64,000 nucleotides of DNA from Monoplex corrugatus (taxonomy: Eukaryota > Mollusca > Gastropoda > Littorinimorpha > Ranellidae). Positions within the stretch are counted from its first letter, which is position 1; each line of letters starts with the position of its first letter. The stretch covers positions 33,931,298-33,995,297 of the forward strand of contig CM060307.1 of the NCBI GenBank assembly GCA_030674185.1, written 5' to 3'. A program made the position numbers and the translations under genes. The notes beneath the pieces were generated by a model. The model was not told the origin of the DNA and searched no databases. It saw only the letters and a program-made list of their open reading frames with translations. Positions 1 through 9,050 of this stretch are shown here, in pieces.

Positions 1-215
1 AAGCTCATCGCACACAAGAACTGCAAGTTCAAACCGACACCTTCAGTAATTTGCACCTGCGGTCAATAAGACCAGACGGCTGAAAACATTGCAGCAATGT
101 GCCTCTGTCAAGTGCAGCAACTGGAGACATAATCGACAGCAACTCCTTTGACCATGGTAGCCGGCAGGAGCTAGAAAAAAAGCCACATTCGTCGCTATGC
201 CGAGATTTCATGTAA
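1..215 (+). mobile_element. Relic of an RNase-H-type LINE, 3' end of ORF2
   Basis: Forward translation gives fragments resembling the C-terminal part of I/Jockey-group LINE ORF2: a TGHKLI-like stretch, then a CxCGQ zinc-finger-like motif, interrupted by stop codons. The same block is longer in later units (8118-9050), where the RNase H part is visible. It is a dead fragment shared by all units. Confidence 0.5.
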
Positions 216-2705
216 TTTACTTATCACCATGACCTCAATCTTCTTGCTGTTTAGTTCCAACCCCTTACCTTTGCTTTCTATTTCTAGTAGGCCTATAGTC
301 ACAAGGTTTTGTAAGTCCCTTTCATTTTCTGCAATTAGCACGGTGTCATCTGTGTATCGAACGTTGTTTATCATTTTTCCTCCAACCTTTAATCCAGGGT
401 GGTCTTCTAGGTTTCTCATGATGTTTTCGCTGTAAAGTGAAAACAGATCTGGTGACAAAACACATCCTTGTCTGACTCCTCTTTTGATATTTTGGAAAGA
501 GCTTATATCGTTTTCTGTTCTCTTTGCAGCTGTTTGTTCCCAACACATATTTCTGATTATTCGTAGATCTTTTCCATCAGTATTGAGTCTTTCTAGTTGG
601 TTGATCAATTCTTCATGTCTTACCTGATCGAAATCCTTGGTATAATCAACAAAGCCTAAATGTAAATCTTTATTCAATTCGATTGACCTCTCTATGATAG
701 TTTTTAGGTTGTATAATGGCATTAATAGTTCCTTTCTTTACGACAAATCCACACTGTTCTTCTGCTATTTCTCTTTTGATTCTATTCCTTGTCTTCATCA
801 TGATTATTCTTAATAGGATTTTTGTTACATGGCTCATCAAGCTGATTGTGCGAGGGAGTTGGCATTCTACAGCCCCTGTCTTCTTTGGAAGTGCAGTGAA
901 AATTGATTTTGACATATCTTGGGGAATTTTTCCAGTGCCATAAATTTCATTTAGGAGGACTGTTATTTTTTCAATACCAAATTCCTCCAGGGCTTCAATC
1001 ATCTCTAAAGTAATGTTGCCTGGTCCTGGGGCTTTTCCTGGTTTCATCTTTTTCAGTGCTGCTCTAACTTCTTCTTTCATTATGGGTGGTCCTTCAACGT
1101 TCTTTCTTGTAATGTGTTCTTCGTTTCTGTCATCTTCAAAAAGGTCTTTAATGTAGGCCTACTCTCCTCATCTGTCTAATATTTTGTCTTTTTCCATGAT
1201 AAGCGTACCATCTTTCGATTTAAAGCAACCAGTTGATGTGTATGTATTTTTCATGTGGACAATTTCTTCAGTTCTTCTGTAGGCTACATACCCTGAGGAT
1301 CTGTTTTGTGTCGGTCTTCTATTTCATTGCATTTTGTTTTCAGCCAAGCTTCCTTAGCTTCATTGCACCTATTCCTGATTTCTTTGTTTATCTTCCTGTA
1401 CCGGTATATCTCCTTGTTTCTATTTGCCTTCCTCCTATCCTCCATCAAGCCTAGAATTTCGTTTCTCTTTGCCTTCCTCCGTTCCTCCATCAAGGCTAGA
1501 ATTTCTTCTCTCATCCAGTTCTTTTTGCTTTTCTATCTACTTCAGGGATTTCTCCACAAGCTTCATTTCTCGAATTTCTCAACTTTGTCCATTGTTCCTC
1601 ACTGTCACTAACGTCTTCTGGAGCGCTGAATTTGTTTTGAACATGTAGGCCTACGTTAATTTTTGACGTATCACTTCATCTGACTTTAAAGGTCCAAGAT
1701 GTAGTTTGATGTTGCTTTTGGTCTGTTTCCTTTTCCTTAATTTCGGCCTAAGTCTTCCCACTACAGGATTGTGGTCACTGTTGCAGTCTGTGCCTGGTAG
1801 TGTTTTTGCTGTCAGTAAAGAATTTCTAAATCCTTTATTGATCAGGATGGAACAATCTGATTTTGGTATTATCTCCTGGACTCATCCAAGTCCATTTTCT
1901 TCTGTTAGGCTGCTCAAACCAGGTGTTTCCTACTATGAACTCATTCATCTGTGCCCATTCTACAAGTTTCCCTCCTTTCCTTTTGTGTACCAAGGCCATG
2001 AGTCCAACTGTATCCTCCACCCTATCCTTCCCACTTTAGCATTAAAATCTCCCGTTATTATTGTAACTTTTTGTGATTTACATTGGGCCTTGACCATCTC
2101 TAATACTTCGTAGAAGTTGTCAATGTCTTCTTAAGTACTTGCGGATGTTGGTGCATACACCTGAATGGTGTTGATATCAAATGGCCTACCATCCAATTTG
2201 ACCAGCAAAACTCTGTCGGACACAGCCCAGTACCCCCTAACTGCGGTTGATTTGTCCCTGTCCATTACGATGCCTACTCCCCTTTCATGTGAGCTTCCAT
2301 CAGAATATATTACTGTATGCTCTCCTGATGTTATCATGCCTGCCCCCTTCCATCTTACTTCCCCTAGTCCTAAAGTACTAATGTTAAGCATTTCCATTTC
2401 CATTTTGATATGTCTAATTTACCTTTTTGCAACAATGTTCTAACGTTTCATGTTGCGATTTTTTTTAAGGTTGAACGCAGTAGCTTGCTGACGGTCTGGT
2501 GTCACTTGCGCAGCATGACGGTCCCTACCGGACGAAGGTGCTCCATAGGAGCCCCTATTTACGTCGTTACACTTGTTTTCCTTGTTTTGTCTGGCCATGG
2601 TATCTTGGGAAAATACGATGGTGGTTTCCCGTTGCCTTCCATCGATTTGTTTGCTGTCTCTCTGCTAGCCTTTGTCACGACAACCTACAAGGCAGCAGGG
2701 TGATT
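196..2705 (-). mobile_element. RTE/BovB-like non-LTR retrotransposon, unit 1 copy (decayed)
   Basis: Read on the minus strand, the 5' part (about 2700-1680) encodes an APE-type endonuclease with a GLGEVRW-like start and a YAPTS block. The middle is lysine/arginine-rich, and the 3' part (about 1080-196) is a reverse transcriptase. RT motifs visible are FVDYTK.FD (motif A), RGVRQGC.LSP (motif B) and RYTDDTVLIA (YxDD, motif C). Several stops and frameshifts break the ORF. One is caused by the 5-bp insertion TAGGCTA at 1280-1286: removing it restores a continuous MYRRTEEIVHMK-like stretch. In-frame GGCCTA insertions add Gly-Leu at 288-295 and 1646-1653. Its C-terminal portion lies in the preceding unit, outside the window. 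The clade assignment is from motif recall. Confidence 0.85.
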
Positions 2706-3041
2706 TTTTTCAGGGTTTACTCCCTTAGCCTTATTCTCTCCTGAGATGTCCACAAGGCAGTGGAGCTATTTACCCATAGCTAGGGGTCTGGTTCGTGGGC
2801 ACCAGGGCATACCCACAAGCCGGTGGGCCTGTGTGTTGCACGTCTGGGGGCCAGACCTCCTTTGAGTCCCTCGAGATTTAAAAAAGATGGGCATTTAGAC
2901 ACTTAAATCTGTTGACGTGGGAAGGTGGCAAAAATCTCCACCCTTTACCCCTGAGACAGGAGGTAGCTTACCCAGGCAGGATCGAACCCCAACCTTTAGT
3001 TTGGAAGCATGATATCTTTCACACTTCTACCGCGCCTATCG
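2706..3041 (-). mobile_element. tRNA-derived SINE, unit 1 copy
   Basis: On the minus strand the element opens at 3041 with a tRNA-like head: an A-box-like TAGAAGTGTG at about tRNA position 8, a CTTC/GAAG anticodon-type stem, and a B box GGGTTCGATCC (plus-strand 2979-2989) at about position 48. This is near-normal tRNA spacing. A body follows, then a short A-rich tail near 2706-2712. It repeats in all units at the same place, so it predates the array. Confidence 0.6.
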
Positions 3042-3633
3042 ATTTCAATGTCTTGTTAAATACCATTATTAAATTTTTAGCCACATGGTGGCAACAACAA
3101 TGGTCTTTTCTTGTTGTGTTTCGGCGGATCGATAACAATTACGGGACTGTCACGGTGACCTAAGCTCATTGCCGAAGGTTCGATTGGTGGTCATTGTTGA
3201 AGGTTCCTTTGGTGGTGACCGGTTCCGTTAACAACATACCTCCCCTGACCTCCACCCCCCCACACACCACCCCCCCCCAGTACTGACATATTTGAACTGG
3301 AAACCTACCCGACCGCCCACAGTGCTTTGTAGGCCTTGTTGAAAATAGCCAAAGGTGGTTGACCCTGCTGTATACCAGCGTAGTAGTGTTCAGCAGTTGA
3401 AGTAAACAGATTTGAGCAGACTTGGATTGCCTACGTTTGACCAGAGGAACAGTGTAAGAAGACTTGGTGTAAAATTTTACATGTGTATGTCTTGGGAAGG
3501 TTGTTTTTTGTGATATCAAGACTGGACCTAAAAGCAAAGCACTGCAGTTCCTTGCTTGCCACTAACACAGCTGTTGCTGATCTCCAGAATAGGCCTACAT
3601 GTAATGTATGCAAATTTTTTTGTTTTTGTCCAG
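3042..3633. other. Unit-specific non-coding stretch (possible 5' flank of the gene)
   Basis: No ORF, RNA or transposon end is recognisable. It contains a poly-C tract near 3258-3280 and one TAGGCCTA insertion at 3590-3597 that units 2 and 4 lack. It lies just upstream of the putative 97-bp exon, so it could carry upstream exon or promoter sequence, but nothing in it proves this. Confidence 0.4.
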
Positions 3634-3730
3634 GAAGAGAGACAACTATTAAGCTGAGGATCCATTCCGCTTACAGCACTACATAGGACGTACACTTTGT
3701 GTTTACTCATTGCTGACAACCTTCACTGAG
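3634..3730 (+). other. Putative 5' UTR exon of SOCS-box-like gene 1
   Basis: A pyrimidine-rich run ends in TTTTTGTCCAG at 3633, and CACTGAG|GTAATG gives a donor after 3730, framing a 97-bp exon without coding potential. The next good 3' splice site downstream is TGTTCCAG|GATTC at 4933, directly before the coding exon. The pair of signals recurs in every unit. Conservation alone is weak evidence because the whole unit is duplicated. Confidence 0.35.
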
Positions 3731-3790
3731 GTAATGATTTAATTTAACTGATGAATGAAACTCGTGTGTGGGATAGTGGTGGTGTGTTGA

Positions 3791-3822
<32 letters not shown>

Positions 3823-3945
3823 TCTCTCTTCTCTCTGTTTTCTGTTTCTGTCTGTCTGTCTGTCTCTGTTTCTGTCTGTTACTGTTTTTCTCTCTCCTCT
3901 CTTTCTCTCTCTCTCTCTCCCTTTCTCTCTCTTCGTTTTTTGAAA
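3791..3945. repeat. (CT)n-rich microsatellite, unit 1
   Basis: Nearly pure CT with TCTG variants. The equivalent tracts differ widely in length between units (about 155 to 335 bp). Confidence 0.9.
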
Positions 3946-4059
3946 ACCACTTGCACGTTTGACTAAACATAGAACTAAGGATTCTACCTTAAAATGAGAC
4001 CAGTATGACAAAAGAATATTCTTTAATATTACTATTACCATTCTTATTACCATAACTGA

Positions 4060-4285
4060 TGTTACAATTATCATCATCATCATCCATTTATCATCATCAT
4101 TATTATAGTAGTATTGTTACATGTTATTATTAATACTATTGTTGTTGTTGTTATTATTAATGTTGTTGTTATTGTCATAACTGTCATTCCGATCGTGGTT
4201 GTCATTGTTATTACGATATTGTCTATTGCCATTAAAATTATCAGTATCTTTGTCTTTACTATTGCCATTGTTATCATTATCTTTG
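4060..4285. repeat. ATC/ATT/GTT trinucleotide-rich tract
   Basis: Imperfect (ATC)n, (ATT)n and (GTT)n runs abut the end of the truncated RTE fragment. They may derive from expansion of the GAT-type tail usual for this RTE, although the last codons of the RTE are missing. Confidence 0.75.
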
Positions 4286-4620
4286 TAGGCCTCTGTCCTC
4301 AGCCGCCATGCAAGTCCGTCCAATATTTTCTTCCTGGGTCTACCTGGTGTTCTCTTTCCCTCCATCGGTCCTTTTGTGATCAGGTGCTCTAATTCCCCTT
4401 TCCTCATAAAATGGCCTCTGAAGGTTGCTTGTCTTTGTCTAATCTTCTTTACCAATGATCTTCTTGTGTCTGCCTCCACCAAGACTGTCTCGTTTGTTTT
4501 CTTTGCTGTCCATGGAACTCTCAATATTCTCCTTCGCGACATAAAGGCCACGGTCCACGCCTCACAACCGTATAACAGTATTGGTTCTATACATGTAACA
4601 TTCAAGAACTATCTTCGTGA
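4286..4620 (-). mobile_element. Truncated RTE C-terminal fragment, unit 1
   Basis: Minus-strand translation shows EPILLYGCEAWTV, LRVPWTAKKTNE, RQRQATFRGHFMRKGELEHL and GKRTPGRPR..ILDGL, the conserved C-terminal region of RTE/BovB-like ORF2. It lacks the 5' part and the last ~25 codons, and has an internal deletion compared with 7482-8114. The same fragment occurs in all units. Confidence 0.8.
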
Positions 4621-4699
4621 TGTTAGTTGATAGGCATTTGTTGGTGTGATGGATTTAAAAAATATATAGGCTACATGGCTTATGTCACTCTCTCATCTC

Positions 4700-4933
4700 G
4701 TAAATGAAACTGTCTCTCTCTCTCTTCCCCACCTCTTCTCTCTCTCTCTCTCCCTCCCCATCTCTCTTCCCCTCCCCCTTCTCTCTCTCTTCTCCCTTCC
4801 CCTCTCGTTCTCTCCTCTTTCTTCCTTTCCCCTGCCCCTCTCTTTCATATCCCTTCCCTCTCTCTCTCTCCCCTCCCCCCATCTCTCTCTCTCTCTTGGT
4901 ATGTGTATATGTATATGTGTATGTGTGTTCCAG
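4700..4933 (+). repeat. Long polypyrimidine tract ending in a 3' splice site, unit 1
   Basis: About 195 bp of CT/CCCT sequence, a short TATGTG stretch, then TGTTCCAG at 4926-4933. It sits immediately upstream of the coding exon and probably forms the end of the intron. Confidence 0.7.
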
Positions 4934-5630
4934 GATTCACTTTGTTCCTTGTTGACATGGATAAAATCCATTTGGAAAAAATGTTTCAATTCCGGTACCG
5001 GTACACGAAGGATGAATTATGTTTCCTTAAGAAATTCGATTCATGCTGCGAATCGAAGAATACAACAACGCTGTCATCTTTACGCAGCAAACCACAACGC
5101 AGAAAAAGAGACGCTGGGAGTATCTGCTCATAACCTTGGTAGATGATTTTTGCAGAAATGGCCTAAATACGTCGACGCAGGAGGATTTCTTGGCTACACT
5201 GGTCAGAATGATGTATCCAAGAGCTTCTAGCCACTGTGCACACCTTATCTTCCGACTATTTGCCACAGCCGTCACCAATAACAAGCTGGAACAGGCCAGA
5301 CTTCTGTACGAGACTGGTGCCATCAGCAGCAGTCATCTGGCCGAGCTACCTAACCAAGACAAAATCCAAGGGATGCTGAATGGAGACGAGAACAGTCCTA
5401 TGGCAACATTTCTTTGCTCGGTGGTAAGGCAGCCTCGCAGTTTGCGGTCTGCAGCTTCGATTAAAGTGTCCACACTTCTGGGAGATGATATTCGGAGCAG
5501 AGAGGACAGCGCTAAGAGTCTAGGACTTCCTGACGCTGCTTACGATGAAGTTGTGTTCAACAGAGCAATCTTTGATTATCAGATTGCAGTCCGTTTGAAA
5601 CGAATAAATGATGAAGAGAATCGACGTTAA
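4934..5630 (+). pseudogene. SOCS-box-like gene, paralogue 1 (frameshifted 5' end)
   Basis: The exon follows the acceptor at 4933. The ATG used by paralogues 2 and 3 is present at 4957, but its frame ends at 5133. A net +11 bp difference in the first 85 bases, including a CCGGTACCGGTAC run, shifts the frame. From ATG 5043 the frame is open for 195 codons to TAA at 5628-5630 and matches the other paralogues closely: an LEQARLLYETGA ankyrin-like helix, then PRSLRSAASIKV and GLPDAAYDEVVF, which fit a degenerate SOCS box (BC-box helix, then cullin-box-like part). SOCS-box proteins recruit Elongin B/C and a Cullin to ubiquitinate partners; that role is inferred from weak similarity. The gene could be dead or start at 5043. 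Confidence 0.55.
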
Positions 5631-5852
5631 AGCCTAAAACATTGTCCTCTGACGCTCAAGGAATATGCATGATAAACTGCCGTACTCTTTGGCTGTGAAG
5701 GGTCATTGGGAACATTGGGATAAGCACTGCAAGGTCTATATTGCAGTTTTATGTAGGCCTATTATATTACCAACGCAGTTTTATTTCCATGTATTGAAGG
5801 AAGAATCTTTTTAAATTTGATTTGGCTTTTTTATAAATTGGAGGCGTTGAAT

Positions 5853-6476
5853 TAAGCAGAAAGGTTGTAGTTTCTGTTTATGTAGTGGCTTAATATGTCT
5901 TTGTGAGTTTGCTTTGGTGTTCGTAGTGGTATGTGGGTAAGTTGTATTATGAAGCAGAAAGGTTGTAGTTTCTGTTTATGTAGTGGTTTAATATGTCTTT
6001 GTGAGTTTGCTTTGGTGTTCGTAGTGGTATATGGGTAAGTTGTACAATTAAGCAGAAAGGTTGTAGGCTAGTTTCTGTTTATGTAGTGGTTTAATGTCTT
6101 TGTGAGTTTGCTTTGGTGTTCGTTATGGTATGTGGGTAAGTTGTATAATTAAGCAGAAAGGTTGTAGTTTCTGTTATATATAGTGGTTTAATATGTCTTT
6201 GTGAGTTTGCTTTGGTGTTCGTAGTGGTATGTGGGTAAGTTGTATAATTAAGCAGAAAGGTTGTAGTTTCTGTTTATATAGTGGTTTAATATGTCTTTGT
6301 GAGTTTGCTTTGGTGTTCGTAGTGGTATGTGGGAATGTATAATTAAGCAGAAAGGTTGTTGTTTCTGTTTATGTAGTGGTTTAATATGTCTTTGTGAGTT
6401 TGGTGTTCGTAGTGGTATGTGGGTAAGTTGTATAATTAAGCAGAAAGGTTGTAGTTTCTGTTTGTATAGTGGTTTA
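5853..6476. repeat. 98-bp minisatellite, 7 copies (unit 1)
   Basis: The motif beginning AGCAGAAAGGTTGTAG starts at 5855, 5953, 6051, 6152, 6251, 6346 and 6439, a period of about 98 bp. The copy at 6051 carries an extra GGCTA after TA (6064-6070). The last copy runs into a TTAA MITE. Unit 2 has five copies and unit 3 two. Confidence 0.9.
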
Positions 6477-6715
6477 AACCCTTTGATTCCTGCACCCTAT
6501 AGATCTACCAATTACAACAACTTAACCCTCCTGCAGGAAGCTGGTGGATAGGGTAAGGGAATCAAAGGTTATTTTTTTGTTTTGCCAGCATGGTTGGCAA
6601 TGCAGGCTAGTGGTGGACAGGGTATGGAAGTCAAAGGGTTAATTTTTTGCTTTGCCAGCACGGTAGGTAATGCAGGATACTGGTGGACAGGGTGTGGGAG
6701 TCAAAGGGTTAATAT
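6472..6715. mobile_element. TTAA-flanked MITE array (piggyBac-like ends), unit 1
   Basis: Opens TTAAACCCTTTGATTCC and closes GGAGTCAAAGGGTTAA, with further GTCAAAGGGTTAA ends inside. The termini are inverted repeats starting CCC and bordered by TTAA, as in piggyBac-type elements. Internal blocks share a TGCTTTGCCAGCA..GCAGGAT segment. Confidence 0.65.
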
Positions 6716-6984
6716 GCCTTTGTGAGTTTGCTTTGTGTTCGTAGTGGTATGCAGGTAAGTTGTATTCTGACGAGCAAGCTGTTCTGTTTCAATGTTTCAT
6801 ATGATTTACAAGCAAAAATATTTCATACATATTTTTACATCAATGAAATTTTTGTTTTGTCCTTCATTTGTATGTTTACTGTGTGAGTTACGTATGGCTT
6901 GAAAATGTTTCTATACCTTTTCCTTAGTGGCAATGGCCCAAAATGAATAAATCATCTGAAGTTTTAAAACTGAAGTCTAAACTA

Positions 6985-6988
6985 GCTT

Positions 6989-7024
<36 letters not shown>

Positions 7025-7075
7025 CGTTTTCGTTCTTTGATTTAACGTCTTTTCACTATATGTGATATTAGACGG

Positions 7076-7110
<35 letters not shown>
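6985..7110. repeat. Two (GT)n microsatellites
   Basis: Runs at about 6990-7023 and 7076-7109, separated by a short unique stretch also present in units 2 and 3. Confidence 0.9.
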
Positions 7111-7112
<2 letters not shown>

Positions 7113-7204
7113 GTGGCAACATCAGCAAACCCAGCCAAAGAAGATATTTTCACCATCACCTTTACAACTGCCATAACCGCAGACACCAGAACAACATGAA
7201 ATTT

Positions 7205-7382
7205 AACCCTTTTACTCCTGCACCCTGTCCACCAGCAGCCTGCATTGTCGACCATGTTAGCAAAGTAAAAACTTAACCCTTTGACTCCCTCACCTTATCT
7301 AGGAAGCTGTGGATGGGGTGAGCGAGTCAAAAGGGTTAGTTTTTGCTGCTGATGGATAGGGTGCTGGAGTCAAAGGGTTAAA
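7205..7382. mobile_element. TTAA MITE array, second of unit 1
   Basis: Begins TTTAACCCTTTTACTCC and ends GGAGTCAAAGGGTTAA, with an internal TTAACCCTTTGACTCC end at about 7273. It is the same family as 6472-6715. Confidence 0.65.
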
Positions 7383-7452
7383 CTCTGTGCTAATGTCTCC
7401 CAGTCACCTCAGCGCAAGTGCAAAATGACACAGCACGTTATGCTCGCTCGGT

Positions 7453-8117
7453 GACCATGATGATGATGATGATCATCATCATCAGGTGCCTTGCCATATG
7501 GCGTTGGCGATCATGGCCTTCCATCTGTCTCTATCTCTTGTTGCCTCAAGCATATCTTCCACCTTCTTTGTGTTCAGCCACTCTGCAAGTCCGTCTAATA
7601 TCTTCTCCTTTGGTCTACCTGGTGCTCTCTTTCCCTCCAGCTTTCCCGTTTTGACCAGGTACTCCAATTCCTCTTTCCTCATAAAATGGCCTATAAATGT
7701 TGCCTGTCTTTTCCTAATCTTCCTTAATAAATAGTTATGAATGACCTTCTTGTGTCTGCCCCCATCAAGACTGTCTCGTTTGTTTTCTTTGCTGTCCGTG
7801 GAACTCTCAACATTCTTCTTAGAAACCACATGTCGGCTTCCTCAATATTGTACTGGCTTTGCTTGTTGACTGTCCACGCCTCACAACCGTATAACAGTAT
7901 TGGTTCTATATAAGTTATAACATTCAAGAACTCTCTTCCTGATGTTAATTGATAGGCATTTGTTGGTAAGAATGATTTTCATCCTCTTGAATGCTGTTTT
8001 GGCTTGGCCGATTCTGTTGGCTATTTCTGATGTGCAACTGCCGTCTGGTGAAATGATCGTTCCCAGGTATTTAAACTGGGACCATGATAGAAGAGCGTTT
8101 CTATCAGAAAGCATGAA
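7453..8117 (-). mobile_element. RTE-like LINE 3' end, serving the unit 2 RTE
   Basis: The minus strand encodes the C-terminal part of ORF2: QFKYLGTIISPDG, LYGCEAWTV, LRVPRTAKKTNETVL, FIGHFMRK, GKRAPGRPKEKILDGL, DRDRWKAMIANAIWQGT, then stop. It is followed by a GATGAT-type tail, the usual 3' microsatellite of this family. A few frame breaks are present (around 7735 and 7920). The tail is a head-to-head ATG/ATC palindrome rather than a simple run. The RT part of the same element resumes at about 9040, beyond an insertion. Confidence 0.8.
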
Positions 8118-9050
8118 TACATGTATACATACACTGCTGGATCAGCCACCAATGCTGTACAGTAACCAACAGAGGATCTGGTATCTTCCCAGGACTCAAC
8201 CACAGCTGCTGATGTTCCTACGGGCATACACTTAAACAACTACCAAGCAGAAACAGTGGCAGTCATACCAGCAGTCTGTATGATTCATAGTATAGGTGAC
8301 ACATTCCATCAAATGGTCTTCCTTTCAGTTGCCTTCTGTTCTCCAGACCCCAGAAAATGACCAGCTTCCCCACCTGACACGGCCTCCCAAAGAGTCAGAG
8401 GAATGAGAAAAGTGGTCCTCCAGTGGATCCCTGTTTTACTGTGGGATACCAGGAAAAGACATGCCAGTTGAGCCCACAAAAACACGATCCCTGGAAGGCC
8501 AACCAGACAATAACGTCAGCTACAAGAAAAGGAGCATCATGAGACTAACTCCTTTAACCTTTGACTCCCGCACCCTGTCCACCAGCATCCTGCATTGTCA
8601 ACCATGATAGCAAAGCAAAAACTTAACCTTTGACTCCCTCACCCTATCCACCAGCTTCCTTCCTGCAGGAGGCTGGTATTAGGGTGGGGAGTCAAAGGGT
8701 TAACTTTTTGCAGTTGGTGGATAGGGTGTGGGAGTCAAAAAGTTAAGCCACACAGAGAAAGGAATGACTATATTTTGTCCAGAGAGCAGCAATTGGTCCT
8801 GACGAGGTTCCATACTGGCCACAAGCTCATCACCCACAAGAACTGCAAGTTCAAACCGACACCTTCAGTAATTTGCACCTGTGGTCAATAAGACTAGATG
8901 GCTGAAAACATTGCAACAATGTGCCTCTGTCAAGTGCAGCAACTGGAGACATAACAGACAGCAACTCCTTTGACCACTAAGCTCCATGGTAACCGACAGG
9001 AGCTAGAAAAAAGCCACATTCGTCGCTATGCCGAGATTTCATGTATTTTA
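8118..9050 (+). mobile_element. RNase-H-type LINE relic nested in the RTE
   Basis: The forward strand shows broken but ordered pieces of an I/Jockey-group RNase H and C-terminal region: GSATNAV, TAADVPTGIHLNNYQAET, a VFL..A segment, VVLQWIP-like and CGIPGKDMP, then LSREQQLVLTRFHTGHKL and CTCGQ. A TTAA MITE (8555-8748) splits it. It interrupts the RTE between QFKYLG (minus strand) and the RT domain in every unit, so it predates the array. Confidence 0.6.
8555..8748. mobile_element. TTAA MITE array nested in the RNase H relic (unit 1)
   Basis: Starts TTTAACCTTTGACTCCCGC, has an internal GGAGTCAAAGGGTTAA, and ends GTCAAAAAGTTAA. The coding pieces on its two sides belong to the same RNase-H-type LINE. 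Confidence 0.65.

Larger units (their letters stand above)
1..8822 (+). repeat. Tandem array unit 1 (about 8.8 kb)
   Basis: The sequence starting at base 1 recurs at 8823, 18822 and 32358 with the same internal order of LINE, SINE, microsatellites, gene exon, minisatellite and MITEs. Unit 1 is 8822 bp and appears to be the uninterrupted form, since units 2 and 3 differ from it mainly by identifiable insertions and minisatellite copy number. The window opens inside the array. Confidence 0.85.

Noticed and set aside
1233..2443. Forward-strand open frames opposite the RTE
   Set aside because: Low-complexity Phe/Ser-rich antisense shadows of the minus-strand RTE ORF.
2979..3041. Functional tRNA gene
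   Set aside because: Only a tRNA-like head is present, with an imperfect stem and a long body plus A-rich tail; it fits a SINE.
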